64,000 nucleotides of DNA from CAXQZM01 sp965229645. Lineage in GTDB: Bacteria; Pseudomonadota; Alphaproteobacteria; UBA7985. The stretch is taken from positions 1,736,001 through 1,800,000 of the forward strand of contig OZ245893.1 in NCBI GenBank assembly GCA_965229645.1. The letters are read 5' to 3'. Position 1 is the first letter of the stretch, and every line of letters begins with the position of its first letter. The notes beneath the pieces are model-generated. The model ran no database searches. It worked only from the letters and a program-made list of their open reading frames with translations, and had not been told where the DNA came from. Positions 8,694 to 17,600 of the stretch are shown piece after piece. Made by a program: the position numbers and the translations under genes.

Positions 8694-10234
8694 TGTCAAG
8701 GAAAATTCGAGCGGAGAGGGTCGGCTCAGCCCTAAGCAACATGGCGAACTGGCGCAGCAAGGCCAAGAGCCAGGGCGCCACGCATCTGATTCCCATGATT
8801 GCACTTATTGAACGCGGTGCAGGCGATCCGCCTGGAAAAGCCGTAGTTATGAACGAGACACCGCACGAGTTTGAGTACTGGAATAAATATTTTCAGCTTA
8901 ACGATGGCAATGATGTGAAACCGTATTTCAATCCAGTAACTCTGCGCAGGGCGGAAGCTGGCTTCCCTCATAGCAACTCGGCGACGATCAGGAAGAATAC
9001 TTTCGCTGGAAAGTGGAATGCCGCAACGCGACGTACGACTGATGATGGAGAGCATTGGGAACTCTCAGATAATTATGCAGACATTTTCCGCGAGAAAGTA
9101 CTGACCAAAGGTACAGCTGTAGAGCGTGTTTCTACTCTCGATCTCGCCATAATCTTTTTTCGGGATAGCGAATTCCCAGACGACGCGGACGCGCGCTCAT
9201 TAGAGGCCGCTTTTCGCGATGCTTTCCCGCAGAGAGATGAGGACTACGAAAAGCTGTTCTTCTTTCGTCCCGAAGATCCCGACAAGATTTTTACCGAAGC
9301 AAGTGAGCCTCAAGACTACCAAGCTGCCATCCTGAAAGTGCTTGTCGACGACGTGAAATCGTCAACTGTGATACCGCAGCCTGAGGCTGAACCGTTCATC
9401 ATGGATCTCGACGATCCAATTCTAATGCAGGTGCAGCAACTACTCGGATTGGGGACATCCGGGATCATTCTCACTGGCGTGCCTGGAACAGGGAAATCCT
9501 ATTACGCCAAAAGGATCGGAAAGCACTTGGTCATGGATCCTGAAATGGACATATACCGTGTGCAGTTCCATCCGTCATACGGCTACGAGGACTTTGTAGA
9601 GGGCTATCGCCCAGACGATACATCACAGTCAGGTTTCAAGGTTGTTGACAAAACGTTCCTACTAGCGTGTCAGCGTGCCCGGGATCTGGAAAAAGACAAG
9701 GGTCTCGTTGTCTTAATTGTCGACGAGATCAACCGTGGCGATCCTGCGAGGATCTTCGGGGAGTTGCTGACGTATATCGAAAGGGCATATCGGGAAGAGA
9801 AGTTCACGCTGCCCTTCTCTGGAAAGCCGTTTTCGGTCCCTGAGAACCTAGTGATGATCGGGACTATGAACCCATATGACAGGAGCGTGGCTCAACTTGA
9901 CGCGGCTTTCGTTCGCCGGTTCGACCACGTCGATGTATCGCCGTCTCGAGAGATTGCAGAACGTCTGCTGGAAAAAGGCGGTGGTTTCACCCAAGACCAG
10001 ATTGTAGACATTGGTGCATGGTTCGACACGGCGCAGAGGGTCGTACCCTTTGGGATCGGCCATTCGTTCTTCGCCGAGACTAAAAATGTAGACCATCTGA
10101 AGCTCATCTGGGAGTACCGGATGCGACCAGCAGCCGTTCATGCTGTCGAACTTAATGATGGTGCTATGGATGACTTGACCGCGAGCTTCGAAGCGTTGGT
10201 TCGCCGTCTTGAGGGTGTTGCGGACGATGCCTGA
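8693..10234 (+). CDS. McrB-like AAA+ GTPase, restriction subunit
   Basis: This 513-residue protein has an N-terminal region of about 235 residues with no signature that I recognise, presumably the DNA-recognition part. A McrB-type AAA+ domain follows: Walker A GVPGTGKS (262-269), FHPSYGYEDFVEG (292-304), Walker B LIVDEINRGD (341-350), and GTMNPYDRS in place of the family's GTMNTADRS, with an arginine-finger region AAFVRRF. In McrBC systems this subunit binds DNA and uses GTP to translocate, while McrC cleaves. The gene overlaps the methylase before it and mcrC after it. The frame is intact but its nuclease partner is disrupted, so the restriction activity is probably lost. Confidence 0.9.
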   Translation: MSRKIRAERVGSALSNMANWRSKAKSQGATHLIPMIALIERGAGDPPGKAVVMNETPHEFEYWNKYFQLNDGNDVKPYFNPVTLRRAEAGFPHSNSATIRKNTFAGKWNAATRRTTDDGEHWELSDNYADIFREKVLTKGTAVERVSTLDLAIIFFRDSEFPDDADARSLEAAFRDAFPQRDEDYEKLFFFRPEDPDKIFTEASEPQDYQAAILKVLVDDVKSSTVIPQPEAEPFIMDLDDPILMQVQQLLGLGTSGIILTGVPGTGKSYYAKRIGKHLVMDPEMDIYRVQFHPSYGYEDFVEGYRPDDTSQSGFKVVDKTFLLACQRARDLEKDKGLVVLIVDEINRGDPARIFGELLTYIERAYREEKFTLPFSGKPFSVPENLVMIGTMNPYDRSVAQLDAAFVRRFDHVDVSPSREIAERLLEKGGGFTQDQIVDIGAWFDTAQRVVPFGIGHSFFAETKNVDHLKLIWEYRMRPAAVHAVELNDGAMDDLTASFEALVRRLEGVADDA

Positions 10235-10843
10235 GATAATCGAATGCCGGGAGTTTGAAGAGCTCTCAGTTGGCGTTAGCGCGCTCCTCCAGGACGGTGA
10301 GCTAAGACTCGACGATAGGATTACGACCAAGGGCTATCTGACTGCCACAATGCGAGGCGGGCAAATCGCTCTGCGGGCGACACGATTTGTTGGTACTATC
10401 CCGTTAACACCAAACCTTGCTGTTAGGGTTGTACCTAGAGCGAAAATCGAAAACCTGTCCTATATGCTGGTCCGCTCAGGCGTGATCCCGTCGGCAATAT
10501 CTGGTTTTGCCCGCGGTTACATGCCTCGCTTCGTCGCCACAGATAATGCCGAACGGATCTACGCCAAGTCGCTGATCGACGGTGTGAAGCTGATCGCGCG
10601 GCGAGGTTACATGAAAGAATATCTGCCACCAAAGCATCAGGCGCCATGGCGGGGTCGTCTACTCGCTTCAGACACAGTCAGAAAGCATGCTTCCAGGGGA
10701 ATCCGCTATCGACACGAGTTTGAGCAGAACATTTTGACCTCCTCGACAATTGAAAATATCGCACTCAAATTAGCGCTCAAACAGATCGCTGACTGGTACT
10801 CTTTTAATGACCGGCGTTGTGCCATCTACCGAGTAAGCGCATT

Positions 10844-11815
10844 TTATTTTTGCGCCTCCATCACAACTATCTTGCATTTTGCGTTGATGTGTTCAGCGAG
10901 CTTCCTGGCGACCGCAATCAGGGCGACCATAGGCTTCTTACCGTTGGCTCTGAGGCGTTCATACTGCTCCTTGGTGACCCCCGTCCTTGAGGCGGCTAAG
11001 GCAGCCATGAAGAGGGCTTGTCGAGGGACAGATCGACCCTTTCCAGTTTTTTGATATCCCGCTCGGTTGCCACTTTGGTTGGCATAAGGAACCAACCCGA
11101 CGAGGGCTGACACCTGCTTTCGGTTGATCGTTCCCAGCTCTGGGACAAGGGCTACCATGACCAAAGCACTAACAGGACCAACCCCATGGCAGCTGGTGGC
11201 AGCATCGTATTTTGCCTTCAAGGTGGGGCAAGATTTAATTAAAGCTCTAGCGGCTTCCTCAACCTCTTTGATCCGAACCTTGATCGATTTTAGTGACTGG
11301 CTAAGGTGCTTCTTCTGCAGCGAAGTAATCGCGATACACTGGGCACGGTTTTTCAATCTTGTTTGCTCTTTGACAAGGTCTCCACGATAGGTTACCAAAG
11401 TCTTGAGCTCAACTTGCAATGCGCTCAAGGGTATGTAACGTCTAAGCTGGTTCTTGCGTTCACGCCCATAGAGGGCCAAGGCAAAGGCATCCAAGGGATC
11501 GGTCTTGGCCTGGTTGAGCGACCTGGCGAAGGCAGATGCTTTTCGAGTGTCGGCGCGATGGAGATACCAGTTCGCTTCATGCAATGTTTCGGCGAGTAGG
11601 ATCTCATATCCACCTGTTGGTTCGAAAACACACATGGATATTTGGCCGAGATTTTCGACCTCTTTGAGGAGTTTCTTAAGTCCCGTTTTGGAGTTGAGAA
11701 CCTTGAAAGACTTTAAGGGTCTATCACTGTCCTTATCCAAGATAGAGACGGCGATGTCAGCCTTTGAGACATCGCATCCAACAAAGATGTTGTTCGGGTG
11801 GTGAGTTTGTGTCAT
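10844..11815 (-). CDS. IS110-family DEDD transposase A
   Basis: This complete 323-residue transposase has a RuvC-like N-terminal domain with FVGCDVSKADIAV, CVFEPTGGYE and KTDPLDAFALALYG (acidic DEDD residues), a central coiled segment, and the C-terminal transposase_20 domain with CHGVGPVSALVMVALVPELG, ALVGLVPYANQSG and RQALFMAALAA, which carries the catalytic serine region. The gene lies antisense inside mcrC. IS110 enzymes are guided by a non-coding RNA from the element's left end. Confidence 0.92.
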   Translation of the reverse strand: MTQTHHPNNIFVGCDVSKADIAVSILDKDSDRPLKSFKVLNSKTGLKKLLKEVENLGQISMCVFEPTGGYEILLAETLHEANWYLHRADTRKASAFARSLNQAKTDPLDAFALALYGRERKNQLRRYIPLSALQVELKTLVTYRGDLVKEQTRLKNRAQCIAITSLQKKHLSQSLKSIKVRIKEVEEAARALIKSCPTLKAKYDAATSCHGVGPVSALVMVALVPELGTINRKQVSALVGLVPYANQSGNRAGYQKTGKGRSVPRQALFMAALAASRTGVTKEQYERLRANGKKPMVALIAVARKLAEHINAKCKIVVMEAQK

Positions 11816-11817
11816 AT

Positions 11818-12063
11818 CAGACCTCCATATAGTAAGCGAGTAGCACTTGATTGTCTTCAGGCGTGGGCTCTAAAGTCCCCGTCCTATTCTACCGATCGTG
11901 CTATGAGCCTGGACCAAGGCGACTCAGATGACGATAGGCGCTCAAAGGCCTGCATTCTGCACAGTCAACCTGGCCCACGTCGATTTGGACCCCCGATCGG
12001 GGTCCAAATCGACAAGCTCAGAGCCTCCCTATACACGAAATTAAACAGACAATTCTGCCTGAA
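11818..12063 (-). ncRNA. Candidate IS110 bridge RNA locus A
   Basis: About 245 bp of non-coding DNA lie upstream of the transposase, the position of the bridge RNA in IS110-group elements. It contains a perfect hairpin, GTCGATTTGGACCCC GATC GGGGTCCAAATCGAC, at about 11979-12012, close to the element's left end. The other IS110 element has a hairpin with the same GATTTGG/CCAAATC arms at the same place. The RNA limits and its target loops are not determined here. Confidence 0.45.
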
Positions 12064-12782
12064 GCGCTAGGTCTGTATCGGGACATGTGGCATGTCTCCA
12101 GTTGGGACGGGAGTAAGAGCGACCTCGTGCGACAGCTCTCGCGAAAAATTCACACGCTGTCGCCGAGTCTATCATATTACCGGGATCCTCTCTGGTCAGC
12201 ATACCTGATCCTGCAAAGTGTCCTTCCAGAACTTAGCTTCGATGGTTTCGTCCACTTAGACTCGCTAATAATCGATGTGTCGAAAGTTTTCGAAGCATTC
12301 CTGCGCAGAGAACTTGACATGCGCTTGTCCGCACAAGGCTACCGTGTCCAGGACGGCAATAGCGCACCTCGACCATTCTTCCTCGACGGCGGCGATTACA
12401 CCGTTCACCCAGACATCATTATCAGCCGAAATGACGAGATCGTCGCTGTTTTAGATGCGAAGTACAAGCCAGCTCCAAAAGAGTCGGACCGATACGAAGT
12501 GCTTTCGTTCATGGACGCCATGCCCGTGGATCTTGGAGGATTTGTTTGTCCAGCAGACGGCGTTGACACATCCCGTTTCCTCGGTACGACCGCCTCGGGA
12601 AAAGAGATGGTCTTGCTACGATACGAGTTGGCGGCGGAGGATCCGGACTCAGAGGCCGATCGATTTGCTTCCAACGTACTAAGGATGATTGAAGGTTCTC
12701 ACGACTACACGTGATTACAGCAGTATACCATGGAGTGGTGTAATAGCGGATGGGTCGTCGGCGCCAGCTAGCTGGTGGTGAT

Positions 12783-12827
12783 GGCCTCCCCGCTGTTGCC
12801 TCACTGGCAGCGGCGGGGCCTTTGTTT
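12783..12827 (+). terminator. Terminator after the restriction operon
   Basis: GGCCTCCCCGCTG and CAGCGGCGGGGCC form a GC-rich stem with one bulge around a 12-base loop, followed by TTTGTTT. It lies 70 bp after the mcrC stop codon. Confidence 0.75.
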
Positions 12828-12874
12828 AGGGTCCGTTTTGCAGCCCTCACCATCATAGTGGGCTGTTCCCCGTC

Positions 12875-12980
12875 AGGCCCATTGGGACAATTAGCGGACC
12901 ATGCATAGTATAGGGTTTGTGGCCAACGCAGCGACGAAGGACCAAAGATGCGAAACAAACTTTCCACTACGAAGTCAACA
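12875..12980 (+). repeat. Direct repeat flanking the restriction locus, right copy
   Basis: This matches 7017-7122 in the same orientation, from CCCATTGGGACAATTAGCGG to CTACGAAGTCAAC. It ends about 10 bp before an ISAs1 element. The two copies bracket the whole methylase-mcrB-mcrC locus. Confidence 0.65.
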
Positions 12981-12990
12981 AAGGCATGAG

Positions 12991-14179
12991 GTCAGGGCAA
13001 TCGCACTTCAAAATCCTTGAATGAGTGTCTTTAAGAACTCGTTGCTCCATCCCGCGCGTTTGAACTTGACGCGATTTGAGGACTTGTCGTTGTTAGCCTT
13101 TATGATGTTCAAAGCAATGCGCCGTAAGGCAGCAAAGTTTGCAGGTGCGTTGCCCTTTCTCGCACGATGGAAGTCCTCGTTCATCACGACATCTAGGGAC
13201 CAATGTAAACTATTTTCAATCTGCCAATGACCACGGATTAGATTGGCAGCCTCCTGAGCGGTGCTCTGCTTTGACATAAGATAAGTCTGCTCTTCTTGGC
13301 TAACTTTCCCATCAACTTCACGCTTATACAACACATGGACGAAAGCAGAATGGTGGGGCCAATCATGGGTTTGTGTCACATAATCTGGGACTTCATAAAC
13401 TCTATAGCGGCGCTCCTCAATACGGCCATGGTCAGCATCTGTGGAACTGTACTCATTCGCCCAAGTCGTTTGTGGGTCTGCAATACAGGTCTGAATATCG
13501 TTCATCAACCCCTTCTGGTTGGCCCTGAGTTGTATGCAATACTCTGCACCTTGAGCGGCGATCAGTTCGCAGGTCTCGCGTTGGCAGTGCAGGGCGTCGG
13601 CGGTAAGAGTGATACCACGAATATCAAGCAAACTCACGCAGCGCTAAAATCTCACTGCCTGCCTTAGCGCTTTGAGTAATACCAAGACTTAACCGCGCTC
13701 CATGGGCAAACGCCGTGACCAGGTTAAGGTTTGACTTCTTGGCAGCTTTATCAAAGCTCCCACGCAACTCCTTACCATCAATAGCAACGGCCTTTTGCTT
13801 TTCATCAGTGTTTGCAAAGTCAGCTCGAAATTTTTCAAAAAACGCCTGAAAACTGTCTGGCTTCATCAACTGAAACAGGCGTGAAAATGCGTCGTGACTG
13901 GGTAAACCCAGAGGAAGCTCCAGAAACTCGCGCAAAAAATCCTCCTTGCTGCGAGCAAAATGTTCCATGTCCACTGCGGTTTCACCCCCACATAGGGCGC
14001 ACAAAAGGCTTATCGTCATCAAGTCGCAGAACTTGTGACGAGGGGCATTGCTCGTGCGAGGATCATCTAACTCGTTGAAATAATTGACTAGTAAGGGCAT
14101 GTGTCGGCTCCATCTCGTGATGGAGACCGCCGAGTCCCTTTAGAACAAATTGTCAACTCTCAAGTGCGATTCCCCTGAC
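12991..14179 (-). mobile_element. ISAs1-family element, decayed
   Basis: The ends are inverted repeats: GTCAGGGCAATCGCACTT on the left and, read inward, GTCAGGGGAATCGCACTT on the right. They enclose one frameshifted transposase gene. No target duplication is evident. The right end has removed the 5' part of the dimethylglycine-dehydrogenase-like gene next to it. Confidence 0.85.
13008..14100 (-). pseudogene. ISAs1-family transposase, frameshifted
   Basis: The N-terminal 158 codons carry PLLVNYFNELDDPR, LLCALCGGETAVDMEHFA and VAIDGKELRGSFDKA. Near 13630 the frame breaks, and the rest continues in another frame with LLDIRGITLTADALHCQ, YCIQLRANQKGL and HWQIENSLHWSLDVVMNEDF to a normal C-terminus. 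A single indel separates two otherwise well-preserved halves. Confidence 0.9.
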
Positions 14180-15225
14180 AAGACTATTCTGTTGGCGCAC
14201 AAGGGTGGTGGCCTCTCGCCGAGGCAGAGGCTGCCGTTATGGAAACGGGCACAGCCCTGATTGATCTAAGCCCTTTTACCAAAATTGATGTTCGGGGGCC
14301 GGGCGTTTGCGAAGCCCTGAACTCTCTCTGCACGGCGCAGATGGATGTGCCCCCGGGCTGGGCCGTCTATGCCCAAATCTTAAATGATCGCGGCGGGATT
14401 GAGATGGATGTGACCATCTCGCGTCTCGGCGCAGACCACTTTCATATCACATCTGGCGCGGCCACGCGCGCGCGTGACATGAACTTCTTGCGCCGCCATT
14501 TATCTGAATCTCTTCAGATCACTGATTTTACTGAGGAATTTTGCACCGTCGGCGTCATGGGGGCTGGATCGGCTGAGATTCTGTCTGTCGCCTTCCCATC
14601 TGGCAAATGGGCGGGTGCTCCCTTAGGTCAGATTCAAATCCAATCTTTGGGAGAGCATCAAATCCGCGCCACGAGATTAAGTTTTGTTGGCGAGTATGGG
14701 TGGGAACTCACCCTGCCCAATGCCAGTGCATCCGATGTGTTTTCGCGTTTGCGATCTGCCGGGGCCGCTCCCTTAGGCCATTTCGCCCTCGATGGCTGTC
14801 GCTTAGAAAAAGGCTTTAAGCATTGGGGGCACGATCTGGGCCCAGAGATTACGCCTTTGGAGGCAGGCCTCGGGTTTACAATCGATTGGACTAAAGATTT
14901 CAGAGGCAGAGCCGCGCTCCTACAACAAAAGGACGAGGGTGTGCGGCAGCGCCTAGTCCTTTTACACGTCCCGGGCAATGCGCTGCTGCTGCATGATGAG
15001 CCTGTCTATGAGGACGGTGTTCATGTCGGATACACAACCTCGGGCGCGCGCGGGCCAAGGACGGGGATGAATTTGTGCTTCGCCCTGGTTCGAAAAGAGC
15101 GCGGAGAGACGCCCCTGCAAACCCGTCTGCGTCCATTTAGGGTACGGGTGGTGGGGCAGGATCATGAGGCTCATGCGCTGCGTCAGGCCCCCTTTGATCC
15201 AACCAATGAAAGGATGCGGGGATGA
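14180..15225 (+). pseudogene. 5'-truncated dimethylglycine-dehydrogenase-like gene (GcvT half only)
   Basis: The open frame runs straight out of the ISAs1 end (AQGWWPLAEAEAAVMETG) into a folate-binding GcvT-type domain: ALIDLSPFTKIDVRGPG, YAQILNDRGGIEMDVTISRL, TRLSFVGEYGWELTLP, DGCRLEKGFKHWGHDLGPE and QAPFDPTNERM. The full-length relative is the next gene, where the same domain follows an FAD-binding oxidase domain. Here that N-terminal half (about 400 residues) is gone. An internal ATG at 14239 could still give a 328-residue GcvT-like protein, so a residual role is possible. Its end overlaps the next start by 4 bases. Confidence 0.8.
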
Positions 15226-17600
15226 CCAAGGTGCAGGTTGCCATCATCGGGGGCGGTGCCATGGGCGTCTCCCTCATGTATCACCTTGCGAAGGCGGGCT
15301 GGTCAGATGTTGTCTTGTTGGAAAAGAATGATCTGACTCATGGATCGACTTGGCATGCTGCCGGGCTCTGCACGCACTTTGCGCACAATCCGACAATCCA
15401 GGAGCTTCGTGCGACCTCAGTGAGATTATACCGCGATATTCTGCCAGAAGAGACAGGCCGAGATTGTGGCTTCCACCGCTCGGGCGCCATGCGCATTACC
15501 CGGAATCCAGATCGCATGGATGAGTTTCGCCATGTCTCGGGCCTCTCTGACTTTACGGGCTATCCGCTGGAGGTTTTAACGCCCGAGCGCATCGCCGAGC
15601 TGCATCCCCTGGCCAAGCTGGAGGGCCTGATCGGCGGCATCTATGAGCCTGATGATGGCCATGTTGACCCGACGCTTGCCACCCATGCCATGGCAGAGGT
15701 TGCCCGGCGAAACGGGGCGCAGGTTTGGCGCAATTGTCCCGTTACGGACATCCGACGCGAGGGGGACAGCTGGATCATCGAAACCCCAAAGGGGTTAATT
15801 CAGGCGGTTCATGTCGTCAACGCAGCTGGAACCTGGGGTTGGGAAATTGGCCGCACGATGGGGCTCAATATTCCTTCCGTGCCTGTCCTGCATCAGTATT
15901 TGGTGACTGACACGGTTCAGGCTGTCGTTGAGCGTCAGGAACAAGGGTTGGACGAGCTTCCCATCATTCGTGATCCTGAAGAAAGTTGGTATGTCCGTCA
16001 GGAGCGGGATGGGCTGATATTGGGACCTTATGAAAAGGAAGCGCAAGTTTGGTCTGTTGATGGGGTGCCACCTGAGTTCGGCGCAGATTTGATGCCGCCT
16101 GATCTGGATAGGGTTGAGCACATTATCATGGCGGCTATGGCGCGCATTCCCGCCCTGGAGACGGGTGGGATTAAGTCCGTAATCAATGGACCCATTACCT
16201 TTACCCCCGATGCCAATCCCCTGATCGGTCCGGCTCATGGCCTTCAAAATGCTTGGCTGCTCACCGGGTCCTCCATGGGGGTTATGGAGGGCGGCGGTGC
16301 AGGTTGGTTTTTGGCCCACTGGATGACCCATGGCGGGCCGCCTATGGACGCGATTGCGGTTGATAGTCGAAGATTTGGATCTTGGGCGGATCGGGACTAT
16401 CGTGTCGCCAAAGCCATTGAGTGCTTTGGCCTGCAATTTGGGGTGCATTATCCCCATGAGGAACGACCAGCGGGGCGGGGTCTACGTCTTTCTCCTCTGC
16501 ATGATCTGATGGTGGAAAGAGGCGCGGTTATGGGCGCGGCCTATGGGTGGGAACGGCCCAATTGGTTTTCTGAAGACCCAAACGCCGTTGCGGATGAAAC
16601 CTTCCGTCGCGCCAATTGGTTTGAGCCTGTTTCTCAGGAGGTTGAGGCCGCCACCTCTCGCGTGGCGATGGCCGATCTTTCTGTTTTTTCAAAATTCGAT
16701 ATCAAAGGCCCTGAAGTTTCAGAATTCTTGGAGGAGTTAGGGGCCAATCGAGCACCGCAACCTGGGCGGATTGGTCTGACCCATGCGCTGACCCCTGCTG
16801 GGGGCGTCTTGTCCGAATTCACAGTAACTCGCCTCTCGCCTGATCATGCCTATTTAACATCGGCGGCGGCGGCAGAGGAGATTGATCATGATCTTCTTTG
16901 CGATGTTGCTGCGAACTTTAGTGTCACCGTAAAGGATGTTACTGAAGAGCTTGCCGTTATTGGCCTCATGGGCCCGAAATCTGAGGAGGTCCTCCCCAGT
17001 TTGGCTGCTATGAATTGGCTAAGTGCGCAGGAAACTGATATTGAAGGCATCGCTGTGCGTGCCATGCGCCTTTCCTACATCGGGGAAGCAGGGTGGGAAC
17101 TCCATGTCGCGGCCCGAGACGCTGCTGCGCTCTTTGGTGTTTTGGAGCAAAGGGCACGCCCCTTTGGTCTCGGATTTTATGGGGCTTACGCCGCCAATTC
17201 CATGCGCCTGGAGAAAGGCTATCGGGGCTGGGGCAGCGACTTAACAACCGAGCGAAGCCCCGTAGAGGCCGGGCTGTCGGTCTTTGTTCGCCCAGAATTG
17301 CGCGCGGGTTTGGCGCGCACCGACGCTTGGGACTTGGTGCTCTTAGAGATTGAATCAGATGAGGTTGATCCCTTTTACGCCCATACGCTTTGGCAGGTGG
17401 ATCGCGCCGTTGGGATCGTGACCTCTGGGGCCTATGGCCATCGAGCCGGCAAAGTTCTGGCTCTGGCCTATTTGCGCGATGCGACCGCCCGAACTGATCT
17501 ACAGGTTTCCATCTTAGGCCAACGGGGATCTGCCCGCATCTTGCCCCAAGCACCCTTTGATCCTGACAACAGCCGCCTCAAACCTGGAGCTTCCCTATGA
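15222..17600 (+). CDS. FAD-dependent dimethylglycine/sarcosine dehydrogenase family protein with GcvT domain
   Basis: This 792-residue protein has an N-terminal DAO-type FAD domain with the dinucleotide fold AIIGGGAMGVSLMYHLAKAG (residues 6-25), HGSTWHAAGLCTHFA (the histidine that carries FAD in this family), and SSMGVMEGGGAGWFLAHWM. It continues into an FAO_M-like linker and a GcvT domain with MADLSVFSKFDIKGP, ALTPAGGVLSEFTVTRL, MRLSYIGEAGWELHV and NSMRLEKGYRGWGSDL. Such enzymes oxidatively demethylate dimethylglycine, sarcosine or similar N-methyl compounds, passing the methyl group to tetrahydrofolate and electrons to ETF. It is coupled by ATGA overlaps to the genes on both sides. The exact substrate is not known. 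Confidence 0.88.
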   Translation: MTKVQVAIIGGGAMGVSLMYHLAKAGWSDVVLLEKNDLTHGSTWHAAGLCTHFAHNPTIQELRATSVRLYRDILPEETGRDCGFHRSGAMRITRNPDRMDEFRHVSGLSDFTGYPLEVLTPERIAELHPLAKLEGLIGGIYEPDDGHVDPTLATHAMAEVARRNGAQVWRNCPVTDIRREGDSWIIETPKGLIQAVHVVNAAGTWGWEIGRTMGLNIPSVPVLHQYLVTDTVQAVVERQEQGLDELPIIRDPEESWYVRQERDGLILGPYEKEAQVWSVDGVPPEFGADLMPPDLDRVEHIIMAAMARIPALETGGIKSVINGPITFTPDANPLIGPAHGLQNAWLLTGSSMGVMEGGGAGWFLAHWMTHGGPPMDAIAVDSRRFGSWADRDYRVAKAIECFGLQFGVHYPHEERPAGRGLRLSPLHDLMVERGAVMGAAYGWERPNWFSEDPNAVADETFRRANWFEPVSQEVEAATSRVAMADLSVFSKFDIKGPEVSEFLEELGANRAPQPGRIGLTHALTPAGGVLSEFTVTRLSPDHAYLTSAAAAEEIDHDLLCDVAANFSVTVKDVTEELAVIGLMGPKSEEVLPSLAAMNWLSAQETDIEGIAVRAMRLSYIGEAGWELHVAARDAAALFGVLEQRARPFGLGFYGAYAANSMRLEKGYRGWGSDLTTERSPVEAGLSVFVRPELRAGLARTDAWDLVLLEIESDEVDPFYAHTLWQVDRAVGIVTSGAYGHRAGKVLALAYLRDATARTDLQVSILGQRGSARILPQAPFDPDNSRLKPGASL

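Larger units (their letters stand above)
10831..12065 (-). mobile_element. IS110-family element A (inside mcrC)
   Basis: The element carries one DEDD transposase gene with a very short flank after its stop codon and about 250 bp before its start. The limits are inferred from where McrC coding is lost and regained, and from the second IS110 element, whose ends are fixed by an interrupted repeat. IS110 elements lack inverted repeats, so the ends are accurate to within about 10 bp. Confidence 0.75.
10227..12714 (+). pseudogene. McrC-like nuclease gene split by an IS110 element
   Basis: The 5' part (10227 to about 10832) starts at an ATG overlapping the mcrB stop by 8 bases and encodes a McrC N-terminal domain, with GYLTATMRGGQIALRATRFVG, PNLAVRVVPR and YRHEFEQNILTSSTIENIAL. 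After the inserted IS110 the C-terminal part (about 12064-12714) has VFEAFLRRELDMRL and the PD-(D/E)xK nuclease core PDIIISRNDEIVAVLDAKYK, then FMDAMPVDLGGFVCPA. The fusion into IS sequence ends at 11054. The downstream half could only be translated from an internal start such as ATG 12085. A terminator hairpin follows at 12783. Confidence 0.9.

Noticed and set aside
16543..16740. Open frames antisense or out of frame within the dehydrogenase, TRAP, cof and transporter genes
   Set aside because: They are shadows of GC-rich coding sequence; the other frame carries clear family motifs throughout.
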